A DNA stretch of 64,000 bases from Anaerolineales bacterium (GCA_030583885.1 CP129480.1:1550001-1614000); one strand, 5' to 3'. Counted from the first letter of the stretch, positions 1 through 9,100 are shown. The notes: generated from the letters alone by a model not told the origin. Program-made: numbers and translations.

Positions 1-510
1 CTCATTCAACTGCGTTTGCAGGGACGCGATCTCCGCATCCATGCCCTGGATCTCGGCGGTGTTCTGCTCCACAGGCGCAATGAACGTCCTTTGAATGTAT
101 GGCAGTCCGTAATACAGCGCCGCACCGATGACCACGATCAATGCTGCGACAAGGATCAATTTCAGCAAGGCTCTCAGGAAATTGACAAATGCCCGCCCCA
201 AACGCGACAGGAGGGATGGTTCGTCTTCGACAGGTTCCCGCTCAGGCTGTTTCTTCTCGACGGGTGCGGGCAGCGCCTCCTCCTCGACGGGGATCAGGGC
301 TTTGTTTTCTGATTCATTTCCCTGCGCCTCGGCAAAAAGCTCCAGCTTTGCAAGCAGGGACCTGCCCATGCCTTTTACGTTCAGGGCATCTTCTTCAGAT
401 TCGAACGGGCGCGCGGCGATGAGATTTTCGGCAACGCTCCGCCCAACGCCGGGGACTTTGATTAATGTATCAAGGCCTGCGTTGTTGAGAAACATAAGGA
501 AGTTGCTCAT
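1..510 (-). CDS. Helix-hairpin-helix membrane protein, C-terminus cut by window edge
   Basis: The minus-strand frame opens at ATG 510 behind an AGGAGA ribosome site and stays open to base 1, so at least 170 residues are present and the end is missing. The first 60 residues hold a helix-hairpin-helix fold (IKVPGVGRSVAENLIAARPF, then the second hairpin VKGMGRSLLAKL), the type used for non-specific DNA contact in ComEA-like and PsbU-like proteins. A charged Glu/Pro linker follows, then a hydrophobic segment near residues 117-140 and the beginning of a Gln/Glu-rich stretch that looks coiled-coil. I infer a membrane-anchored protein with a cytoplasmic HhH domain. The exact role is not recognised. 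Confidence 0.75.
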   Translation of the reverse strand, partial: MSNFLMFLNNAGLDTLIKVPGVGRSVAENLIAARPFESEEDALNVKGMGRSLLAKLELFAEAQGNESENKALIPVEEEALPAPVEKKQPEREPVEDEPSLLSRLGRAFVNFLRALLKLILVAALIVVIGAALYYGLPYIQRTFIAPVEQNTAEIQGMDAEIASLQTQLNE

Positions 511-582
511 GGTGTCTCCTATTCTGTCATTGTACATCAAAAGGCATCGGTTGAGCATCTGATCGAGGAAACAGGATCAACT

Positions 583-1806
583 TCAAGTCTGGGATCGAGG
601 CGCGGCGTCAGATTTTGGGAGTTTGAATTTCATCCATACCACCGCAATCGATATGAGGCTTGCTGTAAGCGCGATCCAGAACGGGGTTTGCGGTGAGACG
701 CGTTCCCAAAGTTGCGCGCCGATCCATGGCATGGGCAGGGAGAGCAGACCGAGCGACGTGCCGAAGAAACCGAATGCCAGCCCGCGTTTTTCTTCGGGGA
801 TGACTTTCGAGATAAGCGATTGATAGGCGGGCATTAAACTACCGGTGCCAAGCCCGAAGAAACACATGGCAAGGATGAAGCCCGCGAAGGTGCTGGAGTT
901 GAGCAGGGTGAACAGCCCAAGCCCGTTCAGCGTGAAGCCCACGACCATCGCGACCCGTTCGCTGAGTTTGTCGACCAGCGTTCCAGCAAACGGAGCGGCG
1001 AGGATGGCAGCAACCCCAACCGCCGCGTTGACGATGCCTATCTCCCCAAGGTTGAGTTTTCCGATGTCGGAAAGGTAAATGGGGAAGAGTTGCCCGATCA
1101 GGCTGTAGGATGTGTCGCCGACGGCGTCTGTGACCCAGATCCAGGTGAGGATGCCGCCGCCGAGGAGCAGGGCAAAGATGGCGGCGAGTTGTCCCTTGAA
1201 ACCGCTGAAGGTCGGTTTGACCGCGTCCCGGCTGGGTTTGAAACGTTCGTTGGTTGCCATCCACACGCGCAGGAGGGTGGCGGCGAGATAAAAGCCGAAG
1301 GCCACACGCATCATCAATGCAAAGCCGAATTGATAGGCGAGGAAGCCCGCCAGCGCGGGGCCGATGACGGTGACGGTTTGGTACATGCTGGTGGTGATCC
1401 CGAATACCCGTCCGCGGGATTCTTCGGACGACTGCTCGGAGATGTACGCGCCGAAACTGGGTCCGACCACGGAGTTGGAAACGTATTCGATGCTCAAGCC
1501 GATCAGCACCCATTGCCAGTTGGGAGCGAAGGCGAAGATGAGATAGCCGAAAACCGCGATGGAACTGCCGATCGCCATGATGCGCAGGCGTCCGATGGTA
1601 TCGGAAAGCCAGCCGCCGAAAATCTGCAGGACCATCGGCACGAGGGAGGCAAGCGTGAAGACCATGCCGACCTGAATGACGCTTGCGCCGAGGTCGAGCA
1701 TGTAGAGCGATAACATGCTGTATACCATCTGTCCCGCGATGTTGGCGAAGATCATGCCTGCCAGAAACCAACGCAAGTTGACGTTGAGGATGGGTTTATT
1801 GTCCAT
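583..1806 (-). CDS. MFS transporter
   Basis: This 407-residue protein has about twelve hydrophobic segments and the major facilitator signature between helices 2 and 3 (GGWLSDTIGRLR). A second, weaker copy follows helix 8 (GTLVDKLSERV), the usual duplicated MFS_1 architecture. It acts in the cytoplasmic membrane as a secondary transporter. The substrate cannot be read from the sequence; drug or sugar efflux types are the nearest style. The ATG at 1806 lacks a strong ribosome site. The gene lies divergently from the small membrane protein that starts at 1941. Confidence 0.85.
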   Translation of the reverse strand: MDNKPILNVNLRWFLAGMIFANIAGQMVYSMLSLYMLDLGASVIQVGMVFTLASLVPMVLQIFGGWLSDTIGRLRIMAIGSSIAVFGYLIFAFAPNWQWVLIGLSIEYVSNSVVGPSFGAYISEQSSEESRGRVFGITTSMYQTVTVIGPALAGFLAYQFGFALMMRVAFGFYLAATLLRVWMATNERFKPSRDAVKPTFSGFKGQLAAIFALLLGGGILTWIWVTDAVGDTSYSLIGQLFPIYLSDIGKLNLGEIGIVNAAVGVAAILAAPFAGTLVDKLSERVAMVVGFTLNGLGLFTLLNSSTFAGFILAMCFFGLGTGSLMPAYQSLISKVIPEEKRGLAFGFFGTSLGLLSLPMPWIGAQLWERVSPQTPFWIALTASLISIAVVWMKFKLPKSDAAPRSQT

Positions 1807-1840
1807 GTGACAGGTATTTTATCATCCGGGGAAATTTATT

Positions 1841-1849
1841 TGCTATAAT
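1841..1849 (+). promoter_or_regulatory. Possible extended -10 promoter
   Basis: TGCTATAAT is an extended -10 box (TGn before TATAAT) about 90 bases ahead of the GTG start at 1941. No good -35 accompanies it, as is common for extended -10 promoters. Confidence 0.4.
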
Positions 1850-1940
1850 CGCCTCCATGCAGTGTCTTGATTGTGCCGTCCGGAAAAATCATCCGGAATT
1901 CCAGATGTAGGATGCCGCTGCGGGTGGTTGGGAGGTTATT

Positions 1941-2432
1941 GTGACCATGGTCGCGCTTGTGTTCAGCATCTTAATCAGTACCGGCTCATTTGCCTGGGGG
2001 TATACAGAAATGGGGTCCGCTACTTTATCTCACTGGATGATCGCCTTTGGTCTGCTCTGGCTTTTTTCCCAATGGCGCGGCTGGAAATGGTTCCCCTCTT
2101 TCGCCTTGCTTCTTTCCATCCTGGCTGCGATGATCGGATTATGGATTAACGTCTCCATCGGTTGGATGTTCAGCGGCGCGATCTTTGCCCTGTTCGCATG
2201 GGACATGACAGAACTGCGAAAAAAACTGAATCTTTTACCCCCGCGGGAGGATGCCGGCGGCTTTGCACGGCGCCATCTTCTGCGTGTCAGCCTGCTCGCA
2301 TTGGGCGGCTTGCTGTTCGCGTCTGCGATGATGTTCTGGTGGGGGCAATTCACGTCCGCCTGGGGGACGTTCCTTTTTTGTGTGATTTTTCTTGGGCTGG
2401 CCGGACAATTGCCGGCATGGGTAAAAAGGTAG
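1941..2432 (+). CDS. Small integral membrane protein, unknown function
   Basis: The start is GTG at 1941 with GGAGG centred eight bases upstream; an ATG two codons later is the alternative. The 163-residue product has four to six hydrophobic segments separated by short charged loops (RKKLNLLPPRED, RRH). I do not recognise a family and see no catalytic motif. It is probably transcribed alone: the downstream 293 bases contain no gene, and a short inverted repeat (CTGAAAA/TTTTCAG, 2442-2461) follows the stop without a T-run. Confidence 0.7.
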   Translation: MTMVALVFSILISTGSFAWGYTEMGSATLSHWMIAFGLLWLFSQWRGWKWFPSFALLLSILAAMIGLWINVSIGWMFSGAIFALFAWDMTELRKKLNLLPPREDAGGFARRHLLRVSLLALGGLLFASAMMFWWGQFTSAWGTFLFCVIFLGLAGQLPAWVKR

Positions 2433-2725
2433 AATGCTTAACTGAAAACTTTAATTTTCAGAAAACGCGCATTTGGGAATGTCCGATGTCCAGGATATTC
2501 CATTTGATTTCGATGGTAGACATCCCCCCCCCCCCTTATATTTTTAATGCCCGGCTGCCACTCGAATTCAAAGTTTTCAAATTTGTATGGAAACCTGACA
2601 AGATGTCAAGGAGAAAACCTTTTCTTTTTTCAACGGGTCATATACAATGCTATAACTTCATCTTGTGAAAAAAGAGACAAAAGGAGTCCTATTTTTTTGT
2701 TTCCAAATTATTAAAGGAGGATGTA
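2433..2725. other. Intergenic region with a 12-base poly-C tract
   Basis: No gene is visible here. It holds a run of twelve C at 2524-2535, AT-rich DNA with several -10-like words (CATATACAAT near 2640) and, at the end, a strong ribosome site AAAGGAGG at 2714-2721 for the secreted protein downstream. The homopolymer is the only remarkable element. Confidence 0.6.
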
Positions 2726-4906
2726 ATGTCTGTTCGTACCAGTAATCATGTAATTATATTCCTTGTTCTGGCAGTTGCTTTGGTGATGAGTTTGGTTTTC
2801 CCGTCCGCTGTTCTTGCAGATGATGGCACGCCGCCGCCCGAGGAAACGGCAGAGGCTGTATCGCCGCCGCCCGATGAAACTGCGGAGGCTGTATCGCTGC
2901 CGCCCGATGAAACTGCGGAAGCTGTATCGCCGGACGAGGATGCTGCTGATGCCGTTCCACCCGAGGAGAGTCCCCCGGCATCCGTGGCGGAAATCGTTGA
3001 GATCATGGAGGAGGCCGGGGCTGTGCTGGCGGATGGGAACGGTGACCCGATTCCCTTGGCGGCGGAAGCTGCACAGACTGCCCTGCTTTTCCCAGACCCA
3101 ATCGGCTGCCCTCCCGGAGTTCAACCTGTGTCATGGGGCGGCACGGGAGCGGGCTGTACCGTTTCGTATGCATCCATCCAGGCTGCGATTAACGATGGAT
3201 TGGTTCAATCAGGTTGGACAGTGTACATCGATCCCGGAACATTTTATGAAAACGTCAATGTTAATAAGTCAGTAACCCTGCAGGGAAGCGGTGTGGGGGT
3301 TACGATTGTTCATCCCGGCGCCACCAGCACTCCTGATCTTGGATGCGGTGCTGGCAGTTGTGCGTCCATTGCCAATACTGTGTTTTATATCACCGCTGAT
3401 AATGTGACCATCCGTGACCTGACCATTGATGGCGATAACCCCCTGGTGGCCAGCGGCACAGTCGTCAATGGCGCCGATATTAACGTGCGCAACGGCATTT
3501 TTGGAAATTCTGCTGACAACTTGGTTGTCGAGGATACCGAGGTGAAAAATACATACCTGCGCGGCATCCAGATAGCATATGGCGACTCGTTTGAAATCCG
3601 CAATAATACCATCCAGAACGTTGACGGCAGCCCATATTCGATTGCCCTCTTTAATTTTGGCGGAGGCGGTGTGATCGAGGGCAATACCATCAATGAAGTG
3701 GGGGACGGGATTGCTTCCAACTGGTCCACGGGTACGCAGGTTCTGAATAATACCATTTCAAACATGGGCACCGGTATTCATACTGACAACACACAGGCAT
3801 CGGATGTCATCAGCGGCAACACGATTTTGAATGGTTCGTCCAATTCATACGGCATTTTTGTGTTTGCGCCATATGCCCCGGTCGCTGTCACGAACAATAC
3901 AATTACCAATGTGGATGTCGGCCTGACGGTCTCCGGGAATGGCTGGGGCGATACCCTCAACACCATCACGATTGATAACAATAAGGTTGCCACAAATGTG
4001 ATCGGGGCGTATGTGACGACGGATGTCTGGGGTTATTTTTTCAGCGATGTGAGCGCTTCGTTCACCAATAACGTTTTTACAGGTGGGGATTATGGTTTCT
4101 ACCTTGAATCAAACGGCAGCGGCGAATACTATGGCAGTTATGATTGCAGCGGTGCGGGCGGCGACTGCGTATTGAACGTGACCGGCTCGGGAAATTCCAT
4201 TACAGGTCAAAACCTGTTTGCGGCTACAACTGCCACGGGACAGCCAAGTTGGACCCCAGGGAACCCTCTCAGTTATTACGGCGTCTACAATGTGGACTTG
4301 CGTGGGAATTGGTGGGGCGACGCCAGCGGACCGAACGACGATAATACGGTCCCGGACAGTTGTGGCATCACACTTGACAACCCGGCGGGTTTGGGCGGCA
4401 ATGTTTCCGAGTGCATCCTGTACGACCCGTGGCTTGTCAAAAACCCGTTTCTGCCTCCCGTGGTTGACAAGGTGGACGATGAGGAAAAAGGTTCCAAAAA
4501 GGATTTCCCCGCCTCCTTGATCCCCGTCACCGGCGGCCAATTGACCAGCATCAGCTGCGAGTTTGAAACCTCCACCCTGTTGATCGGTGACATTAAAGTC
4601 ATTTTTAGCGGTTTATGTGGTTACGAAGTATTATTGGAACTGCTGACCTATGAAACACTACCGGCCAGTTTGAATGACGGTGAAGCCCTCCTGTATGGTT
4701 TGAATATCATCCTTTTTGAAAGGGGAGTGCCTGTGGATGGCCTGCCTGCGAATGCAAAAGTGATCATCTCCTATCCTGTGGCCGGTGTACCGATGAAATG
4801 GAGTTCCTCCGCTGTCAATCCCTGGCTTGCCTTGGAAGGCAGGCAGGTGGATGATCGTTTCGAGGTGGATGTCGATTCCGGCACCTTCATTTTGATCGGC
4901 AATTAA
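2726..4906 (+). CDS. Secreted right-handed beta-helix protein with acidic Pro repeats
   Basis: This is a 726-residue exported protein. Residues 1-32 form a signal peptide (hydrophobic core, cleavage near VLA-DDG). Residues 35-80 hold tandem copies of PPDETAEAVS, an acidic proline-rich linker. From about 140 to 560 there are repeated N-N-T-I, G-N-T-I and N-N-V-F turns typical of parallel beta-helix (NosD/pectin-lyase-like) folds, with G-N-W-W-G-D near the end. The last 130 residues form a separate domain introduced by LIPVTGGQ. Such proteins usually bind or cleave polysaccharide at the cell surface; no catalytic residues can be assigned. The ribosome site is AAAGGAGG. A hairpin terminator follows. 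Confidence 0.8.
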   Translation: MSVRTSNHVIIFLVLAVALVMSLVFPSAVLADDGTPPPEETAEAVSPPPDETAEAVSLPPDETAEAVSPDEDAADAVPPEESPPASVAEIVEIMEEAGAVLADGNGDPIPLAAEAAQTALLFPDPIGCPPGVQPVSWGGTGAGCTVSYASIQAAINDGLVQSGWTVYIDPGTFYENVNVNKSVTLQGSGVGVTIVHPGATSTPDLGCGAGSCASIANTVFYITADNVTIRDLTIDGDNPLVASGTVVNGADINVRNGIFGNSADNLVVEDTEVKNTYLRGIQIAYGDSFEIRNNTIQNVDGSPYSIALFNFGGGGVIEGNTINEVGDGIASNWSTGTQVLNNTISNMGTGIHTDNTQASDVISGNTILNGSSNSYGIFVFAPYAPVAVTNNTITNVDVGLTVSGNGWGDTLNTITIDNNKVATNVIGAYVTTDVWGYFFSDVSASFTNNVFTGGDYGFYLESNGSGEYYGSYDCSGAGGDCVLNVTGSGNSITGQNLFAATTATGQPSWTPGNPLSYYGVYNVDLRGNWWGDASGPNDDNTVPDSCGITLDNPAGLGGNVSECILYDPWLVKNPFLPPVVDKVDDEEKGSKKDFPASLIPVTGGQLTSISCEFETSTLLIGDIKVIFSGLCGYEVLLELLTYETLPASLNDGEALLYGLNIILFERGVPVDGLPANAKVIISYPVAGVPMKWSSSAVNPWLALEGRQVDDRFEVDVDSGTFILIGN

Positions 4907-4916
4907 CATTCATAGG

Positions 4917-4948
4917 AAAATCCCTCCTTGAAAGAGGAGGGATTTTTT
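4917..4948. terminator. Bidirectional intrinsic terminator
   Basis: An 11-base-pair stem (AAATCCCTCCT with AGGAGGGATTT, loop TGAAAG) is followed by T6 on the plus strand and by TTTT on the minus strand. It separates the convergent secreted-protein and kinase genes. Confidence 0.85.
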
Positions 4949-5492
4949 ATTTAAGACCCATCAGCCATGCCTCCGTTTCACGCGGATGTTTGAAATGGAC
5001 CAGCGTCAAATGCCGGTGCTCGGGGAGGGAAAGAAGAAATGGCGTTTCCCGCTTCCTTCTCCAATACGTTTTGAACAGCCAGTGGAACAAGGACTCCTCT
5101 GACCACAATTTGAGATGTTCCCAGAATGTCTCGCGGTTGCCGTTCCATAGATCCTCACGAGTGACGGCGCGGCGGATGGTGCGGACGAGCAAACGCCAGA
5201 ACACGATGGGGAGGGGATAATCCAGCCAGATGACGGCTTCGGCGCGACTCCAGACGATGTCGCGTACTTTGCTGTAATTTCCCGCCACCACCCAGCCCTT
5301 TGCGTCCGTCGTCTCGCGGACGCGCTCACGGAAGACCTCAATCTCCGCCATCATCCAGTTCGGCTCCCAGTGCAAGGCGTCTAGTTCGATAAAGTCCAAA
5401 TTCAATCGTTCCGACAATGCCTTTGCCAGCGTGGACTTGCCCGATGAAGTGGTGCCGATCACAACAATTCGTTTGCAGGGAAATGCGTTCAT
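4947..5492 (-). CDS. P-loop NTPase, adenylate-kinase-like (FlaR/topology-modulation type)
   Basis: The 181-residue protein begins with a Walker A motif GTTSSGKST at about residue 13, followed by LDFIELDALHWEPNW. That last motif characterises small kinases annotated as topology modulation proteins or FlaR. A VIWLDYP strand fits Walker B, and Arg-rich segments (RRAVTRED, RRKRETP) fit the lid region. It is a soluble nucleotide kinase-type enzyme; the phosphate acceptor is unknown. Its ATG at 5492 is divergent from the aminotransferase at 5562, leaving a shared 69-base promoter region. Confidence 0.7.
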   Translation of the reverse strand: MNAFPCKRIVVIGTTSSGKSTLAKALSERLNLDFIELDALHWEPNWMMAEIEVFRERVRETTDAKGWVVAGNYSKVRDIVWSRAEAVIWLDYPLPIVFWRLLVRTIRRAVTREDLWNGNRETFWEHLKLWSEESLFHWLFKTYWRRKRETPFLLSLPEHRHLTLVHFKHPRETEAWLMGLK

Positions 5493-5561
5493 GGCGATGC
5501 GGGATTATAATTCGTGATAGGTAATATACATCACGCATCAATTCCCCACAAGGATCTTTAA

Positions 5562-6914
5562 ATGTTCGACATCCCCGATGACGAAATTCTGCCCCTCTCG
5601 AAAGAACACGTCTTTTGGACGTGGTCGGCGCAAGCCAAAGTCAATCCCATCGCTGTGAAACGCGCCAGGGGCGTGTATTTCTGGGATGTGGACGACAAGC
5701 GCTACCTCGATTTCAATTCAATGACGATGTGCGTCAACATCGGTCACGGCGATGAGCGCATCATCAAAGCCATGCAAGAGCAGGCGGCGGAGCTGCCCTA
5801 CGCGGCGCCGGGCATGACGACGAAGATCCGCGCGCTGGCGGGCAAAGCCGTGGCGGATATTACGCCGAATAAAGCCCTGCGCAAAGTCCTCTTCACGCTT
5901 GGCGGCGCGGATGCGAATGAAAATGCCATCAAACTCGCGCGCGGATACACCAAGCGTCATAAAATTCTCACGCGCTATCGCTCCTATCACGGAGCAACGG
6001 CGGGTGCAATGGCGGCGACGGGCGATCCGCGCCGCGTGGCGTGGGAGCCGAACCTCATGCCGGGTGTTGTCCATTTTCTCGACCCCTATCGCTATCGCTC
6101 CACCTTTCACCGGGCAAACCTGAATATTTCAGAAGAGGATTTTGCGCGGGATTATGTCAACCATCTGGAAGAGATCATCCTGTACGAAGGACCTGAATCC
6201 ATCGCCGCCATCTTGATGGAATCTGTTACGGGGACGAATGGCATTATCATCCCCCCCAGCGGATACATGCAGGGCGTCCGTGCGTTGTGCGACAAATACG
6301 GCATCGTCATGATCGCGGATGAAGTGATGAGCGGTTTCGGGCGTACGGGCAAGTGGTTTGCCATCGAACACTGGGATGTTGTGCCTGACATCATCAGTAT
6401 GGCAAAGGGACTCACGTCTGCGTATGCGCCGTTGGGGGCGGTGGCGATGAAACCTGAGATCGCGGCGGCGTTCGATGAACATGTTTTCGAAAGTGGGCTG
6501 ACATACACCTCCCATCCCATTTCACTGGCGGCAGCCGTGGCGAACATCCACGCCATGAGGGAGGATCAAGTCGTGGAACACGCGGCAGGCATGGGTCCGG
6601 TGTTGAAGCGCATGTTGACAGACTTGGGCGAAGCGCATCCATCGGTGGGGGAAGTCCGCAATATTGGTTTGTTCGGCATCATCGAACTGGTGAAAGACAG
6701 AAAGACGAAAGAGCCGATGGCGCCATGGAATGCGTCATCGCCGGAGATGGTCGCGCTGAGAAAGTTTTGTCTGGATCACGGCTTGTTCCTGTACACGCAC
6801 TGGCATACCGTGCTGATCATCCCGCCGTTGATCATCACCGGGGAGCAGTTGAAGGAGGGGATGGATATACTGGACAAGGCGCTGGAGATCACGGACAGGG
6901 CTGCAAATAAGTAA
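5562..6914 (+). CDS. Class III pyridoxal-phosphate aminotransferase
   Basis: This 450-residue protein has full family length. The fold-type I class III pattern is clear: the substrate loop FWTWSAQAKVNP, a GGADANENAIKLAR helix near 115, the cofactor Asp in IADEVMSGFGRTG, and the Schiff-base Lys near residue 282 in SMAKGLTSAY. The N-terminus, with MCVNIGHGDERIIKAMQEQ, resembles taurine-pyruvate and beta-alanine-pyruvate transaminases more than ornithine or DAPA aminotransferases. The substrate is therefore inferred to be an omega-amino compound. An AAGGA ribosome site precedes ATG 5562. Confidence 0.85.
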   Translation: MFDIPDDEILPLSKEHVFWTWSAQAKVNPIAVKRARGVYFWDVDDKRYLDFNSMTMCVNIGHGDERIIKAMQEQAAELPYAAPGMTTKIRALAGKAVADITPNKALRKVLFTLGGADANENAIKLARGYTKRHKILTRYRSYHGATAGAMAATGDPRRVAWEPNLMPGVVHFLDPYRYRSTFHRANLNISEEDFARDYVNHLEEIILYEGPESIAAILMESVTGTNGIIIPPSGYMQGVRALCDKYGIVMIADEVMSGFGRTGKWFAIEHWDVVPDIISMAKGLTSAYAPLGAVAMKPEIAAAFDEHVFESGLTYTSHPISLAAAVANIHAMREDQVVEHAAGMGPVLKRMLTDLGEAHPSVGEVRNIGLFGIIELVKDRKTKEPMAPWNASSPEMVALRKFCLDHGLFLYTHWHTVLIIPPLIITGEQLKEGMDILDKALEITDRAANK

Positions 6915-6981
6915 CTGCTGCTGGACTTTTGGGTTTGAAGCAGTACAATAATGGAAACCATCCATCAAAGGAGAATGCGAA

Positions 6982-7725
6982 ATGGAAAACCCTTCGAATG
7001 CCCCCATCATGGAACACAAGCCCGGCCCCGCAGGGTGGCTGCCGGTCTGGATAAAGGCTGTTTCAAAGCCGGGCGAGCAGACCTTTATTGAAATTACAGA
7101 AAGCCCCGACGCGACCTCGAAGACCGCCTTTATCTGGATATTTATCGTGGGAACGATTTCGGGAGTCATTCAGGCTGTTCTGCAGGCCATTTACACGATG
7201 ACCGGGACCACCCCCCAGATTACCATACCGGGCTTGGAGGAGTACACTCAAAACGTTGGCAGCGGCGATCCGTCCAGCGTTGTCATCACGTTGCTCATCA
7301 GCGTTTGTCTTTCGCCTGTCGCGGGCGGGATCTCCGTGCTTTTCTTCGCGCTTGGCGCTGCCATCGTACAATGGATCGCCAAACTGTTCGGAGGTATTGG
7401 AACGTTTGACAAACTTGCCTACGCCCTCGCGGCGATTTCCGTGCCGTTCACCCTGATTTCCGCAGTGCTGACCCTTTTCAGTGCGATCCCATATGTGGGG
7501 GCTTGTTTTGGGATCCTTTCGATTGGCCTGGGCATCTACGCCCTTGTGCTTCAAGTGATGGCGGTCAAGGGCGTGAATCGCTTTGGATGGGGTCCCGCGA
7601 TCGGCTCTGTGTTCATCCCGGGGCTGGTCATCTTTGCCTTCTGCTGCTGTATTGTGTTTGCAGGCATTACGGTGCTGGGACCTATGATCGGGGAGACCTT
7701 CGAAGGCTTGCAATTTGCCCCGTAA
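6982..7725 (+). CDS. Yip1-domain membrane protein
   Basis: This 247-residue protein has a cytoplasmic N-terminus (about 50 residues) followed by five hydrophobic segments. The pattern SVCLSPVAGGISVLFFALGAAIVQWIAKLFGG, with a KLAYALAAISVPF segment, is that of the Yip1 family (PF04893). Bacterial members are polytopic proteins of unknown biochemical role. The ribosome site AAAGGAGAA precedes ATG 6982. The gene is monocistronic, with a strong terminator just downstream. Confidence 0.75.
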   Translation: MENPSNAPIMEHKPGPAGWLPVWIKAVSKPGEQTFIEITESPDATSKTAFIWIFIVGTISGVIQAVLQAIYTMTGTTPQITIPGLEEYTQNVGSGDPSSVVITLLISVCLSPVAGGISVLFFALGAAIVQWIAKLFGGIGTFDKLAYALAAISVPFTLISAVLTLFSAIPYVGACFGILSIGLGIYALVLQVMAVKGVNRFGWGPAIGSVFIPGLVIFAFCCCIVFAGITVLGPMIGETFEGLQFAP

Positions 7726-7744
7726 CATGGCATTGAATTACACA

Positions 7745-7783
7745 ACAACGAAAACCTCCCCGGCGGCGGGAGGTTTTTGTTGT
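7745..7783. terminator. Intrinsic terminator
   Basis: A stem of about 16 pairs (ACAACGAAAACCTCCC with GGGAGGTTTTTGTTGT, one G-T pair, loop CGGCGGC) has a T5 run inside the 3' arm. It ends the Yip1 gene. Confidence 0.8.
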
Positions 7784-7862
7784 CGCTACGTGCAATCCAC
7801 CGCCGTGTGCGATGTGCAAGTTCCACCCGATGTATAATTTGCCGGGTTGCCAGGAGATATCA

Positions 7863-8348
7863 ATGCCCAATAAACTTGAAGAAACCGTCCGTGATTTGTT
7901 CCGTACCCACGATTTGCATTTGGCCGCCGCCGAATCCTGCACAGGCGGGTTGATCTCACACCGCATCACCGATGTGCCCGGCTCTTCGGAATATTTTACG
8001 GGCGGTATCGTGGCTTATTCCTATGAAGCCAAGGCATCCCTGCTGAATGTTTCCTGGGATACCCTCAATACCAAAGGCGCTGTCTCAAAGGAAACGGTCC
8101 TCGAAATGGCACGCGGCGTGCGCCATGCATTGCAATCTGACATTGCGGTGAGCGTCAGCGGCATCGCCGGTCCGGGCGGCGGCACGGCGGAGAAACCCGT
8201 CGGCACCACATGGATTGGTCTGGTCACCCCCGAAGATGAATGGACGCGTCATTTTATCTGGGCTGGAGATCGTGCACAGAATAAACAATATTCCTGCGAT
8301 GCCGCCCTGCAATTGATCCTGGATTATCTTGAAGGCAAACTCAAATGA
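7863..8348 (+). CDS. pncC: CinA C-terminal domain protein (nicotinamide mononucleotide deamidase)
   Basis: The protein is 161 residues, the size of the stand-alone CinA C-terminal domain. Motifs include AAAESCTGGLISHRITDVPGSS near residue 20, with the Ser/Cys nucleophile region, then YSYEAK, SGIAGPGGGT and KPVGTTWIG. PncC deamidates NMN to nicotinate mononucleotide in NAD recycling. The start was placed at ATG 7863 because CAGGAGA lies eight bases upstream. The next gene overlaps the stop (ATGA), so the two are translationally coupled. Confidence 0.88.
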   Translation: MPNKLEETVRDLFRTHDLHLAAAESCTGGLISHRITDVPGSSEYFTGGIVAYSYEAKASLLNVSWDTLNTKGAVSKETVLEMARGVRHALQSDIAVSVSGIAGPGGGTAEKPVGTTWIGLVTPEDEWTRHFIWAGDRAQNKQYSCDAALQLILDYLEGKLK

Positions 8349-9019
8349 AAACGGTTATCATCGTCTCTGCCATTGCGGAATGGAACGCTGTAAAGGAAAT
8401 TTTTCCGCAGCTTGAAATCGTCCGCTTCCCGTACGGTGAATCGTCCGTGTTGAATCTCAGGGATTGGAATCTCACGCTTTATCACTGCGGCTGGGGAAAG
8501 ATCGCCTCGGCCGGCGCGATCCAATACATCATCGATCATGATCAGCCCGACCTGATCGTCAACCTCGGCACCTGTGGCGGATTTGAGGGGCTGGTCGAAC
8601 TGGGCGACATCGTGCTCGTGGAACGCGCCTTTGTCTATGACATTGTGGAACTCATGGGAGACCTCAACATCGTGGAGTACTACGCCTCCTCCCTCGACCT
8701 GAGCTGGCTGCCAGACCCCCAGCCTCATCCCACCCGCCGCGGACTCATCGCCTCCGCCGACAGCGACCTGCCGCCGCATAAAATTGCCCATCTTAAATCT
8801 CAGGGAGCCATTGCCGGGGACTGGGAATCGGGCGCGCTGGCCTGGGTGGCGAACAAGAACAACGCGCGTTTGCTCATCCTGCGCGGCGTCAGTGACCTGG
8901 TCAATGAGCAGGCTGGGGAGGCGTACGATAATCTGGCATTGTTCGAGGAGCGTACAAAAGGTATCATGCGGACGCTGTTCGATCAGCTGCCGGATTGGCT
9001 GCAGACTGTAAAGATGTAG
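8345..9019 (+). CDS. Nucleoside phosphorylase / MTA-SAH nucleosidase-like protein
   Basis: This 224-residue protein is of the PNP_UDP_1 fold. It shows the central strand-loop LIVNLGTCGGFEGLVELGDIVLVERAFVYDI, the purine-contact helix GDWESGALAWVA (Glu near residue 160) and RGVSDLVNEQ. This matches 5'-methylthioadenosine/S-adenosylhomocysteine nucleosidases and futalosine hydrolases better than trimeric phosphorylases. The substrate is therefore an N-glycoside of adenine, by inference. It overlaps pncC by four bases, which suggests a two-gene nucleotide-salvage unit. Confidence 0.8.
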   Translation: MKTVIIVSAIAEWNAVKEIFPQLEIVRFPYGESSVLNLRDWNLTLYHCGWGKIASAGAIQYIIDHDQPDLIVNLGTCGGFEGLVELGDIVLVERAFVYDIVELMGDLNIVEYYASSLDLSWLPDPQPHPTRRGLIASADSDLPPHKIAHLKSQGAIAGDWESGALAWVANKNNARLLILRGVSDLVNEQAGEAYDNLALFEERTKGIMRTLFDQLPDWLQTVKM

Positions 9020-9071
9020 GCGCCCACCCGCCCGGGGCGAACCAGCGCAGGGTTTTCTTACACTCCTCTTA

Positions 9072-9100
9072 TTGACTTCCCTTTTTGGCGCTGTTATCAT
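9072..9100 (+). promoter_or_regulatory. Sigma-70-type promoter of the heat-shock operon
   Basis: TTGACT (9072-9077), a 17-base spacer and TATCAT (9095-9100) give a start of transcription near 9107, just before the CIRCE element. Confidence 0.8.

Noticed and set aside
128..562. Plus-strand frame of 144 codons at the window start
   Set aside because: It is the shadow of the minus-strand helix-hairpin-helix gene, which has a ribosome site and recognisable motifs.
2820..2945. CRISPR-like array
   Set aside because: The regular repeats are in-frame PPDETAEAVS codons, without unique spacers.
4500..4560. IPVTG as a sortase LPxTG signal
   Set aside because: It is about 130 residues before the C-terminus and not followed by a membrane helix and basic tail.
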